DNA from: Glo-17 sp964549735
GTDB taxonomy: Bacteria > Krumholzibacteriota > Krumholzibacteriia > LZORAL124-64-63
Reading direction: 5' to 3'
DNA: 64,000 nt
Assembly: GCA_964549735.1 (NCBI GenBank)
Contig: CAZJWO010000001.1
Span: forward strand, 1-64,000
Each line of letters starts with the position of its first letter. Position 1 is the stretch's first letter. The notes under the pieces are model-generated. The model did not search any database. It saw only the letters and a program-made list of their open reading frames with translations, and was not told the origin of the DNA. Shown piece by piece: positions 31,408-40,502 of the stretch. The position numbers and the translations under genes are program-made.

Positions 31408-32132
31408 AGCTGCACCTCCGCCACGGCGCGCGGTTCTCGGGCCGGCGCGGGCGAACGCGCGTGGGTGCGAGGGATGCACGGCAACTCATTGGGGATTGCT
31501 GCTCCTCTGGAGCCCTCGGACAGAGGATGCCGGGCGAAGAACGATAACGCCGGCGCCGATTCGCGCAAGTGGCGTTCCTCTCGCACTGCCGAGCGCGGCG
31601 CCGGCGGCGCCAGCGCGGCGCCGGTGCAGCGCGACGGGTAGAACGTCCAGCCGATCGCAATCTTGAGGTCCGGCACGTCGTTCACGCTGACCTTGGCCTC
31701 GATGAAGAATCGATTGCCGTTGTAGAAGCCCTTCTCCAGGCCGGCGAGCAGATTGATCCCCAGGTCGGTCTGCGAGCTGTTGCTCCCCCCGCTATCCACG
31801 CTCTTGATGTTGGCCCCGACGCCTCCGCCGAGATAGGGCGACCAGACCTCCCAGGTGGACTGGAAACGATAGGCGGCCTCGGCGTTGATCGTGAAGAGCT
31901 TCACGTGATCGCCGAAGCCGATCTCGAGGTTGGGTTGAAAGCGCACGTGACGCGCGAAGTTGCCGTAGTCGAGATGCGCGCCGAAGTAGACCTGGTCGGG
32001 ATTGATAGAGGCCCCGACCCGCGGTCCCCAACCGGCGAAACCGACGTCCGTGTCCGGCGCCGCTCGCGCGACCGCCGCTCCGAGCGTCACGACAAGCGCC
32101 GCGATCGTCACCATCATCCGCTGGTTTGTCAT
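31215..32132 (-). CDS. beta-barrel-like exported protein with run-on C-terminus
   Basis: A signal peptide (MVTIAALVVTLGAAVARA) is followed by about 140 residues of beta-barrel-like sequence ending near position 31640 with KIAIGWTFYP, where such proteins normally stop. The frame then continues for about 140 proline/arginine-rich residues through the leader and most of the small gene of element A. This looks like loss of the original stop; the native protein probably ended near 31640. I chose the ATG at 32132 (AGAAGGTG upstream). The gene sits 56 bp after 32189-32479 and probably shares its promoter. Confidence 0.6.
   Translation of the reverse strand: MTNQRMMVTIAALVVTLGAAVARAAPDTDVGFAGWGPRVGASINPDQVYFGAHLDYGNFARHVRFQPNLEIGFGDHVKLFTINAEAAYRFQSTWEVWSPYLGGGVGANIKSVDSGGSNSSQTDLGINLLAGLEKGFYNGNRFFIEAKVSVNDVPDLKIAIGWTFYPSRCTGAALAPPAPRSAVREERHLRESAPALSFFARHPLSEGSRGAAIPNELPCIPRTHARSPAPAREPRAVAEVQLCLPASLRATFSVAAFRPRPIASPRRVRNLPAQVRRRLVLTGAPRKALYVSRSCISCCRSRYSS
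31229..31568 (-). repeat. dispersed repeat element A (small gene plus conserved leader)
   Basis: About 340 bp matching 54756-55097 in the same orientation, with long identical runs (for example CGTGGGTGCGAGGGATGCAC). It covers most of the small-protein gene and its leader. On the minus strand the leader can form GCTCC-AGA-GGAGC (31501-31513) enclosed by CGAGGG/CCCTCG; in the other copy the triloop is TGA with the stem kept. Confidence 0.85.
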
Positions 32133-32188
32133 TACGTTCACCTTCTGCTTGCCCTCACTTCCGGTGAGGATCGTCACGAAAAGATCCA

Positions 32189-32479
32189 TCAATCTTCCTG
32201 ATGCCGGTTCTCACGGCGATCGAAGGCCGCGGCGAGGTCTACCCACGCGCTCTGCGCCTCGACCTCGATGGCCTCCCGCTCCGGGCCGGTCGCGGCCCCG
32301 AGCTCGTCGAACTTCGTCTGCGCGATCGCATACAACGCCTTCAATTCGTCGATGAACAGGAGATCCGCGAATCTCACCCTGGCGCCCGACCCCTGCGCCT
32401 TTTCGGACAGCTCGCGGATCCATTGGTCCCAGATCGCGAGCTGAACCATCCTGTCATGAATGGAGGTCATTTCCGCCAC
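32189..32479 (-). CDS. small acidic helical protein of unknown function
   Basis: A 96-residue, probably all-helical soluble protein without signal peptide (helical stretches such as MVQLAIWDQWIRELSEKAQ and LFIDELKALYAIAQTKFDEL). No family recognised. It starts at GTG with GGAG 5 nt upstream; an ATG three codons in (32470) is an alternative. It is the first gene after the minus-strand sigma-54 promoter at 32568-32582 and precedes the beta-barrel gene. Confidence 0.65.
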   Translation of the reverse strand: MAEMTSIHDRMVQLAIWDQWIRELSEKAQGSGARVRFADLLFIDELKALYAIAQTKFDELGAATGPEREAIEVEAQSAWVDLAAAFDRRENRHQED

Positions 32480-32567
32480 TTCTTCTCCGCCGGGAGCCTG
32501 CTACGAATGGCCGAGCGAGCGGCCGCAATTTTGGTGGCGCCTCGCCGTCGGGCTATACGGTCCTTGC

Positions 32568-32582
32568 GCACGTTTCGTGCCT
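32568..32582 (-). promoter_or_regulatory. sigma-54 promoter for 32189-32479 and following genes
   Basis: Minus strand AGGCACG-AAAC-GTGC, with GG and GC correctly spaced. The upstream element TTTTGATGG (rc at 32636-32644) reads toward it with a gap of 53 bp. Confidence 0.6.
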
Positions 32583-32741
32583 CGTCGTATCTCGTTCACT
32601 GGCAACGAATCGTGGGGTCCTGTCCGCCGTTGGGGCCATCAAAACGATGTCGCGGTCGATGGTAACGACTATAGGAGTCGGGTCCACGTCGACCGGACGG
32701 GCGACGCCCGGAAAGCGCGCGACGGTTGTCCGCGGCCCGGC

Positions 32742-32756
32742 GGGCACGGACGGTGC
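32742..32756 (+). promoter_or_regulatory. possible sigma-54 promoter for the XylR-type activator
   Basis: GGGCACG-GACG-GTGC, correct GG-N10-GC geometry, 185 bp before the activator ATG. No good TTYTGATSG element is found at the usual distance; GGTCGATGG at 32654-32662 is a weak candidate. The match could be chance. Confidence 0.4.
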
Positions 32757-32940
32757 TTGATTACTCCTACCGCAGGCGGAGTTCCATCATTGTGACTATG
32801 GTGTGATCGGGCGCGTAAGGCTACGGAGTACCATGGGGAAGGCCGTACACGAACTTACAGGCGATCACTCTGGGGAATGATGATGGACTGATGACCACAT
32901 CGTAATGACGACGCGTCCATCAAAATGACGGAGGAGAACC

Positions 32941-34611
<1,671 letters not shown>

Positions 34612-34641
34612 GGTCGACGTCGCCAGAACGGCCGACCGCGG

Positions 34642-35403
34642 TCAGCGATCCTGGTCCCCGGCCGTGCTATCGATCAGGTCCCGCTGCGCCTCCCAGACCT
34701 TCTTGCGCGCCGTGAAGATCTTCACGGCCTGGCTCGCGAGGTCCTTCTGCTTGTGGGCCGCTTCGCGCATGGCGTCCAGCGTCCGACCCTCCGTCTCGCG
34801 GATCTGTTTGTCGAGATGCCAGGCCGCCTCGAATCGCTCCCGGGACGCGATGGCGCCCTCGACGCCGGTGCGCCTGGCGCGCAGGCGGGCAAGCTCGAGC
34901 TCCAGTCCGTACGCCTTGATCTCGGCGTCGTGATACTCGATCTCGGCCTTGGCGAAACGCAGGTCGCTCTGCCGCAGCTGCTCACGCCGCCGCAAGAGTT
35001 GCTTCTCCAACTCGGCGTGAGCGCGCTCGCTCTCGAATTGTTTCGCCAGGGTGTCGTCGCGTTCGGTCTTCGCCTGGCTGATCCGCGCCTTGAGGGCCGT
35101 GATTTCCGTATCCTTGATCTTGATGGTCATGGACGCGCGCGACTGCAGGACGCGGGCCACGTTCTCGCGTCCCGCCGCGGCCATCCGCTTCCTGGTCGCC
35201 ACGTCCAGATCGAACTCGACGGCCGCGACGTCGCGCAACTCCATGACCACGAGCATGGAGTCGGTCCTGGCGTCCGACAGATAGGGAGCGAATGCCGCGC
35301 GAGGCAGCGTCTGGGCCGGAGCGACCGCCGGCACGACGGCGCACGTCGCCAAACACAGCGCGACGGCGGACAAACACGAAACGGTGGTCCTCGATGACAT
35401 CAT
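34642..35403 (-). CDS. exported coiled-coil protein
   Basis: A 253-residue protein with a signal peptide (residues about 1-31, ending APAQT) and a long charged helical region (about 75-235, for example KDTEITALKARISQAKTERD) predicted as coiled coil. It resembles periplasmic coiled-coil proteins without a clear family. Two adjacent ATGs (35403, 35400) are possible; GGAGG is 4 or 7 nt away, so the second may be used. It is divergent from the PA2779-like gene and has its own sigma-54 promoter at 35502-35516. Confidence 0.75.
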   Translation of the reverse strand: MMSSRTTVSCLSAVALCLATCAVVPAVAPAQTLPRAAFAPYLSDARTDSMLVVMELRDVAAVEFDLDVATRKRMAAAGRENVARVLQSRASMTIKIKDTEITALKARISQAKTERDDTLAKQFESERAHAELEKQLLRRREQLRQSDLRFAKAEIEYHDAEIKAYGLELELARLRARRTGVEGAIASRERFEAAWHLDKQIRETEGRTLDAMREAAHKQKDLASQAVKIFTARKKVWEAQRDLIDSTAGDQDR

Positions 35404-35501
35404 CCCACCTCCAGTTAGGGAACGGTTGACGGACAGAGGCGGAGCGGCCGCCGCCGGGCGGATCCGCACAGGATGCGCCTCCATCGCCACGGAACGACAT
35501 C

Positions 35502-35516
35502 GCAACGCTCGTGCCG
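35502..35516 (-). promoter_or_regulatory. sigma-54 promoter of the coiled-coil gene
   Basis: Minus strand CGGCACG-AGCG-TTGC, one mismatch to TGGCACGNNNNTTGC. The element TTTTGATGG (rc at 35579-35587) reads toward it with a gap of 62 bp; CGCACC/GGTGCG arms flank that element. Confidence 0.7.
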
Positions 35517-35659
35517 GTCCGAACGTGTCGTAACATCCATATTGACAACAACTTGAATGCTGGAGCGCCGACGTCGCACCATCAAAACGATCAGGTGCGC
35601 GCCAATTCGATGGGCAAGACGTCGTGCCGTTCGAGAAACCCTGGCGACCTGCTCCGTTA

Positions 35660-35677
35660 TGTTGCGCTTTCGCAACA
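35660..35677. promoter_or_regulatory. TGTTGCG/CGCAACA dyad upstream of the PA2779-like gene
   Basis: TGTTGCG-CTTT-CGCAACA, perfect 7-bp arms with a 4-nt spacer, ending 21 bp before the -24 box at 35699. The arms match the dyads in front of trxA, so the 965-2320 activator, or a repressor, might act here. Confidence 0.5.
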
Positions 35678-35698
35678 ACATACAACCACATGCCGGCA

Positions 35699-35713
35699 GG
35701 GCACACCGATTGC
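35699..35713 (+). promoter_or_regulatory. sigma-54 promoter of the PA2779/PA2778 pair
   Basis: GGGCACA-CCGA-TTGC: perfect -12 half and GG-N10-GC spacing. The predicted start near 35725 leaves a leader of about 85 nt. Only a weak upstream element (ATTCGATGG, ending 35613, gap 85 bp) is visible, alongside the TGTTGC dyad. Confidence 0.7.
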
Positions 35714-35809
35714 GTGGTTCTCAATCACGTCCCCCGTGTTTGGCGGGGGCACCCCGGGAGGCAGGTTCCGGAGACACAGCGGTTTCGGTCCAGAGAAAGT
35801 GAGCAGGTC

Positions 35810-36250
35810 ATGACTAGTTGCGAGAGATATTCCGGGGAATTCCAGAAGTTCACGCTGGTCGCCCTCTCGGTGATCGTCCTCGGCGCGACGTTTTTCTTGT
35901 TCGTCAACAACGCGTCCGGAGCCGATCTGACCGCTGCGCCAGCGCAGCACGTGGTCGGCGCGAACGAGATCCAGGCCAGGATCGATCAGCAGGTCGACCA
36001 GGCCGACACCGATCGCCAGGCGATCCAGAACCTGCTTCAGCGCCCGGACGTACGCCGCGTCGCCGGATCGGTCGGGTTGGATCTCGACCAGGCCAGCGCC
36101 GCCGCGGCGACCCTTTCGGGGCCGGCACTCGAGTCTCTGGCCGCCCAGGCGCGTGCGCTCGACACCGATCTCGTGGGCGGTGATGGCAAGATCGTCCTGA
36201 CGACGACGGCGGTCATCATCATCCTGCTGATCCTCATCCTGTTGACCTGA
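35810..36250 (+). CDS. PA2779-family membrane protein
   Basis: A 146-residue protein with an N-terminal helix (about residues 15-35), a charged region with DRQAIQNLLQRPDVR and a C-terminal helix (TAVIIILLILILL). This matches the PA2779 family (small two-helix proteins), which is usually followed by a PA2778-family cysteine peptidase, as here with a 12-bp gap. The family's function is not established. The ATG fits the first helix; the ribosome-binding site (GAGCAGGTC) is weak. Confidence 0.85.
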   Translation: MTSCERYSGEFQKFTLVALSVIVLGATFFLFVNNASGADLTAAPAQHVVGANEIQARIDQQVDQADTDRQAIQNLLQRPDVRRVAGSVGLDLDQASAAAATLSGPALESLAAQARALDTDLVGGDGKIVLTTTAVIIILLILILLT

Positions 36251-36262
36251 TCCCGGTCGTAC

Positions 36263-38338
36263 ATGGCACCGGTATCGTTCGTCAGGATCTGGCTAGCGGT
36301 GGCCGTGCTGGGATGGAGCGATCTCGCGACGATCGGACCAGCCACGGCCGCCGGCGGCCGTCACGAAACACAACCGCTGCTCGACGTTCCCTTCGTCCCG
36401 CAGAGCGGGCAGCTCTGCGGCGGCGCCGCGCTCGCTATGGTCCTGCGCTATTGGGGCGAAACGGGCGTCATGGCCGAGGATTTCGCGCAACTCGTGAAGG
36501 CGGGCGGCGTCGGCATCCGCACCAGCGCCCTCGTCAGCGCCGTCGAGGACCGTGGGTGGACCGCGTTGCGCTTGCCCGGCACACCGGCGGCCGTCGCGTC
36601 CCACCTGGCCCGCGGCCGGCCGATCATCGCGCTCACGCAGGTCGGCGCCGACAGGTACCACTACGTCGTGCTCGTGGCCTGGACCGGCAGTTCGGTGATC
36701 CTCCACGATCCCCAGGTGGGACCGTTCCGGACGCTCGGTGGAGAAACGTTCGCGGCCGCCTGGTCCGGGAGCGATCGCTGGGCGCTCCTGGTGCTACCAC
36801 CACCGCCGACCGCTCGCCAGGACCCGCTCCGGTCGGAGACCACCGTTCCTGCGCTGCCGGCCCGCGGCGACGCCTGCGGCGACCTGGTACAGGAGGGGAT
36901 CCGCCTCGCCGCGCTGGGTGACACCGCCGCGGCGGAGCGGGTGTTGTCGGCCGCCCAGGCGTCGTTTCCCTCTGCCGGCGCTCCTCTGAGGGAGCGGGCA
37001 GGGCTCCGGTTCCGCGCCGAGGACTGGCCGGGCGCGTCCAGGCTGGCGAAACGCGCGCTGGAACTCGACCCGGCCGATGTCCACGCCTGTCGGCTGCTCG
37101 CCGGCAGCCGCTTTCTCGCCGGCGACGTGCCGGGCGCGCTCGCCGCCTGGAATCACCTGTCCGAGCCCCGGAACGACCTCGTGCGCATCGATGGCCTGGC
37201 CCGCACCCGTTACGCCGCCGTGAACGATCAGCTCGGTCTGCCCACCGGTCGGCTGCTGACGCCGCAAGCCTATCGTCGCGCCGGCCGGCGCCTCGCCGAG
37301 TTGCCGGCCGGGACCCGGTTCCGGCTGGACCTCAGACCCTTGCCCGGTGGCGCGGCCCAGGTGCAGGTGGCCGTGCTGGAGCGCCCGCTCATCGGTACGA
37401 GTCCCTGGGACCTCGCCCGCGCGGGCACCAGGGCGTTCGTCGAGCGCGAGGTCACCATCGATGTGGCAAGCCCCACCGGGAACGCGGAACTGTGGACCGC
37501 CACCTGGCGGTGGTGGGCCGCGCGACCGTACGCCTCGCTGGCGCTGGCCATGCCGGCAGCCGGCGGTCGACCCGGCCTCTGGCGCGTGGAGGGCTCATGG
37601 GAGCGACAGACCTATGCCGCCCGGAACGGCTCCCCGGCAGGCGGCGACCTCACCGCCGACCCGTACCAGGAGGAACGACGCCGCACCGGCGTCTCGTTCG
37701 CGGACTGGTTGGGGCCGGATCTTCGCCTCGAGATAGGGGTCGCGCTCGACAAATGGGACGCGCACAGAGCCCATCTCGCGCTGGAAGGAACCGTCGAGGC
37801 CCGCTGGGCGGGCGACCGTCTGGCGGCAACCTTGGCGGTCGCCCGGTGGCTGAGCTTCACCAGGGACACTCCCTTCGCCACCGCCAGCGTATGGCTGCGA
37901 TGGCGCTCTGGCGGCACGCCGGGAAGCGAGGCATGGCACGCCAGCCTGGGCTTGGCCAACGCGACGGCCCAGGCGCCCCTGGGCCTCTGGTCCGGAGCGG
38001 GGACCGGCCAAGGCCGCGCCCAGCTGCTGCGGGCCCACCCGCTGCTCGACGAGGGCGTCATCGCAGGTCGGGTCTTCGGCCGCACGCTCGCGCACGCGAC
38101 GCTGGAGCGGCAGGCCTGGCCCTGGCGGCTTGGTCCGCTGGATCTCGGTTGGGCCATCTTCGTCGACTGCGCCAGGGCCTGGGATAGCGGACCATTCGGC
38201 CAGCCACCCTGGCAGGTGGACGGCGGCGGCGGTCTACGGCTCCGGAGTCCGGGCCTGACCGGCCGGCTCCGGATCGACGTGGCCCGGGGGTTCACCGACG
38301 GGAACCTGGCCGGATCGATCGCCTGGCAGATCCCCTGA
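36263..38338 (+). CDS. PA2778-family cysteine peptidase fused to TPR and outer-membrane-barrel-like regions
   Basis: A 691-residue exported protein. After a signal peptide (about 1-30) comes a C39-like papain-fold domain: Cys52 in SGQLCGGAALAMVLRYWG, His133 in RYHYVVLVAW, Asp149 in ILHDPQVG. TPR-like helices follow at about 200-300 (LAKRALELDPADVHACRLLAG). About 340-400 resembles a POTRA module, and about 420-691 looks like an Omp85/TamA-type barrel (GWAIFVDCARAWD, GGGLRLRSPGLTGRLRIDVARGF). PA2778 proteins normally end after the peptidase and TPRs, so the barrel extension is unusual. The start is supported mainly by the signal peptide. Confidence 0.75.
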   Translation: MAPVSFVRIWLAVAVLGWSDLATIGPATAAGGRHETQPLLDVPFVPQSGQLCGGAALAMVLRYWGETGVMAEDFAQLVKAGGVGIRTSALVSAVEDRGWTALRLPGTPAAVASHLARGRPIIALTQVGADRYHYVVLVAWTGSSVILHDPQVGPFRTLGGETFAAAWSGSDRWALLVLPPPPTARQDPLRSETTVPALPARGDACGDLVQEGIRLAALGDTAAAERVLSAAQASFPSAGAPLRERAGLRFRAEDWPGASRLAKRALELDPADVHACRLLAGSRFLAGDVPGALAAWNHLSEPRNDLVRIDGLARTRYAAVNDQLGLPTGRLLTPQAYRRAGRRLAELPAGTRFRLDLRPLPGGAAQVQVAVLERPLIGTSPWDLARAGTRAFVEREVTIDVASPTGNAELWTATWRWWAARPYASLALAMPAAGGRPGLWRVEGSWERQTYAARNGSPAGGDLTADPYQEERRRTGVSFADWLGPDLRLEIGVALDKWDAHRAHLALEGTVEARWAGDRLAATLAVARWLSFTRDTPFATASVWLRWRSGGTPGSEAWHASLGLANATAQAPLGLWSGAGTGQGRAQLLRAHPLLDEGVIAGRVFGRTLAHATLERQAWPWRLGPLDLGWAIFVDCARAWDSGPFGQPPWQVDGGGGLRLRSPGLTGRLRIDVARGFTDGNLAGSIAWQIP

Positions 38339-38458
38339 GGCGAAATTGGCAGGACGTGAAGAACCGCCTTACTCCACTTTGATCGGGGCTGCGTCATTCT
38401 GATAGCGAAGTCCGCCGGACACGAAAATCAATCTATTGCGAGGCAATCATTTGACGTC

Positions 38459-38473
38459 TGGCACGGCCGTGGC
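38459..38473 (+). promoter_or_regulatory. sigma-54 promoter of the lmo0937-like operon
   Basis: TGGCACG-GCCG-TGGC, perfect -24 half. Upstream elements TTCTGATAG (38397-38405, gap 53 bp) and CTTTGATCG (38377-38385, gap 73 bp) both read toward it and lie two helical turns apart. The short dyad ATTGC-GAG-GCAAT lies in between. Confidence 0.65.
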
Positions 38474-38580
38474 GATGGCCGCCATGAGACCTGTGTCGTC
38501 ACCAGATGTCGATCGCCTGTGCGGGCTGTCATCAAGAGCCCCCGCGATCGCGGCGACATCGCAAAGCGAGGAGTCATGTC

Positions 38581-38730
38581 ATGCTGTGGACCATCGCGGT
38601 CGTCCTGATCATTCTCTGGCTGCTGGGTCTGCTCACGTCCTACACCATGGGCGGCTTCGTGCACGTCCTGCTCGTCATCGCCGTGGTCGTCGTACTGCTG
38701 CGCATCATCTCGGGGCGCAGGGCCCTGTAG
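38581..38730 (+). CDS. lmo0937-family small membrane protein
   Basis: A 49-residue protein with two hydrophobic helices joined by LLTSYTMGGFVHVLL, the pattern of the lmo0937 family, followed by RIISGRRAL. The family is widespread beside general stress genes; its function is unknown. AGGAG lies 8 nt before the ATG. It is first in a plus-strand series of four genes running to the hairpin at 40388-40417. Confidence 0.85.
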   Translation: MLWTIAVVLIILWLLGLLTSYTMGGFVHVLLVIAVVVVLLRIISGRRAL

Positions 38731-38755
38731 TTCGTCCTCGAACGGAAATGGACAA

Positions 38756-38983
38756 GTGATCGTGAAGACTATAGGTGTCGTGCTCTTGGTCCTGGGCATC
38801 CTGGCGCTGGTCTACGGCGGAATCAGCTACAACCGGGACCGTACGATCCTGGAGGTTGGTTCGCTGGAGATCACCGCCACCGAGCGCAAGAACGTTCCGA
38901 TTCCGGCAATCGTCGGCTTCGTGGCGCTGATCGGCGGCGTCGCGCTCCTGTTCGCCGGCAGTCGCCGTTCCGGAGGCGCGTGA
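38756..38983 (+). CDS. small two-helix membrane protein
   Basis: Up to 75 residues: helix 1 (GVVLLVLGILALVYGGI), a soluble loop with the ITATERKNVPIP stretch, and helix 2 (IVGFVALIGGVALLFAG). Similar proteins occur near envelope and stress genes; I cannot name a function. The start may be GTG 38756 or GTG 38762, which gives VKTIGV and resembles the usual MKTIG start of relatives. It follows the lmo0937-like gene by 25 bp. Confidence 0.75.
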   Translation: MIVKTIGVVLLVLGILALVYGGISYNRDRTILEVGSLEITATERKNVPIPAIVGFVALIGGVALLFAGSRRSGGA

Positions 38984-39068
38984 TCTCGATCAACAAGGCC
39001 GGTCGCCGAACCACGTGTGGCATCGGATCAGATGTGGCAACCGAGGGGATCTGAAGGGAGAGACAGCC

Positions 39069-39473
39069 ATGAGCGAGATTGGAACCGACCTGGGCCGCCG
39101 CTCCGATCCGCGTCTGCGCCGCTATCTCCTTGCGGTCGTCGGGCGCGAAAAGGTGTCGAGAGAGCAGGAATACGACCTGGTGTTGCGCGTCCAGAACGGC
39201 GATCGGGTGGCGCTCGACCAATTGATCGACGCCAACCTGTCCTTCGTGGTCAAGGTCGCCAGGAGATTTCGCCACCGCGGCCTCAGCGACCGGGATCTGT
39301 TCGCGGAAGGCATGATCGGCCTGATCATGGCCGCCAGGCGCATCGTCGTGTCGCCGGATTCGCGCTTCATCGCCGTGGCGGTGTGGTGGGTCCAGCGCGC
39401 CATCCAGACGGCGATCGCCGAAGAGGTCAGCGCGACAGACTCCACGCGGCCGTTCGGTGGCGACTGGGGATGA
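39069..39473 (+). CDS. truncated sigma-70-like protein (region 1.2/2 only)
   Basis: A 134-residue protein matching sigma-70 regions 1.2-2 (LRRYLLAVVGREKVSREQEYDL; NLSFVVKVARRFRHRGLSDRDLFAEGMIGL; FIAVAVWWVQRAIQTAI), then stopping. Regions 3 and 4, which bind the -35 box, are absent, and no continuation is visible in another frame. It lacks the usual basic residues after the region 2.4 tryptophans. It may be a decoy or partial sigma, or a decaying gene. GAAGGGAG precedes the ATG. Same transcript direction as the two small membrane proteins. Confidence 0.75.
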   Translation: MSEIGTDLGRRSDPRLRRYLLAVVGREKVSREQEYDLVLRVQNGDRVALDQLIDANLSFVVKVARRFRHRGLSDRDLFAEGMIGLIMAARRIVVSPDSRFIAVAVWWVQRAIQTAIAEEVSATDSTRPFGGDWG

Positions 39474-39661
39474 TCCTCTCCTTCGCGCGGCATGCCCTAT
39501 CGATCGCCGCCGGCCGGCGAGCACCGCCCGAGACTGGAGCGGCACCGATCGACTGGAATCCCCGCCCGGACCCTTGTTGGGCTCCGTGGCGGCTCGAGGC
39601 AGGCTGCACAATGCCGCGCAGCCTGGACCGATCCAGGCACAACACTGCAGGAGGAAATCTC

Positions 39662-40369
39662 ATGATCAAGCAGGATGGCACCGCGCTCCGGGTCGTGGCG
39701 ATCGGTCTGACGATCGGCGTCCTGGCGCTGGTGGGTGCGGGCGATGCGGTCGCCGAGGGGCGGTTCGGATTTTTCGGCGGTCTGAACATCGCCAACATGG
39801 GCGGTGACATGGACGCCATCGGCGACGATTTGGCGGACGAAATCGGCGGGTCGTGGTCGGCGGCGAAGGGCAGCAAGACCGGGATCGGATTCGGCGGGTA
39901 CTACTGCCTGTCCCTCTCTCCCACGCTCGGCCTGCAGATCGAGGGCCAGTACATGAACCGCGGCGTCGCATTCGATCTCAGCGGCCCGGGCGTAAGCGGC
40001 GAGGCCAAGTTGAAGCTGAACTACTTCGAGATACCGGTCCTGCTGCGGCTTTCCCCTGGCCCCGGCATGGATGGTCGGCTGGTGATCCTCGCCGGGCCGG
40101 TGTTCGGATTCAACTCCACCGCGGATTTCGAAGTCGAGTCCGGGGGCCTCAGCGGCACGACCGACATGAGCGACGACATCAAGTCGACCACCTTCGGCGC
40201 CCTGCTCGGCATCGGCTTCAACGTGGCGATGGGCGAGACGTCGGCATTCCTGGTGCAGGCCCGCTACTATCTGGGCCTGGCGAACGCCCTTGACGATCCG
40301 GATCTGTCCAGCAAGTCCGGCGACATCGGCTTCTTCGCGGGATTGGAGTTCGGCCTCGGGGGGCGGTGA
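39662..40369 (+). CDS. outer-membrane beta-barrel protein (porin-family-like)
   Basis: A 235-residue exported protein: signal peptide about 1-32 (ending GDAVAEG), then the FGFFGGLNIANMGGD start and strands typical of the outer-membrane beta-barrel family of FCB bacteria (LGLQIEGQYMNRGVAF, LKLNYFEIPVLLRL, GFFAGLEFGLGG). GGAGG precedes the ATG. Last gene before a strong hairpin. Confidence 0.8.
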   Translation: MIKQDGTALRVVAIGLTIGVLALVGAGDAVAEGRFGFFGGLNIANMGGDMDAIGDDLADEIGGSWSAAKGSKTGIGFGGYYCLSLSPTLGLQIEGQYMNRGVAFDLSGPGVSGEAKLKLNYFEIPVLLRLSPGPGMDGRLVILAGPVFGFNSTADFEVESGGLSGTTDMSDDIKSTTFGALLGIGFNVAMGETSAFLVQARYYLGLANALDDPDLSSKSGDIGFFAGLEFGLGGR

Positions 40370-40387
40370 GGCGGTCGCCGCAGGAAA

Positions 40388-40417
40388 CAGGGCCGGTGCC
40401 GGCAGGCGCCGGCCCTG
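40388..40417 (+). terminator. hairpin after the beta-barrel gene
   Basis: CAGGGCCGG (40388-40396) pairs with CCGGCCCTG (40409-40417), a 9-bp perfect stem 18 nt after the stop. No T tract follows. It also lies between convergent genes and may serve both strands. Confidence 0.6.
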
Positions 40418-40502
40418 ACACTACCACCCGGTCGCGAGAATACAAACGCCCTGTCGGCTACCCCCGACGACGGCTAGGCGCGCGTCACGAGACCCCGGTT
40501 CA

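Noticed and set aside
39590..39604. CGGCTCG-AGGC-AGGC as a sigma-54 promoter for the beta-barrel gene at 39662
   Set aside because: GG/GC spacing fits, but the rest of the match is poor and no TTYTGATSG element lies upstream. Read-through from 38459 explains expression better.
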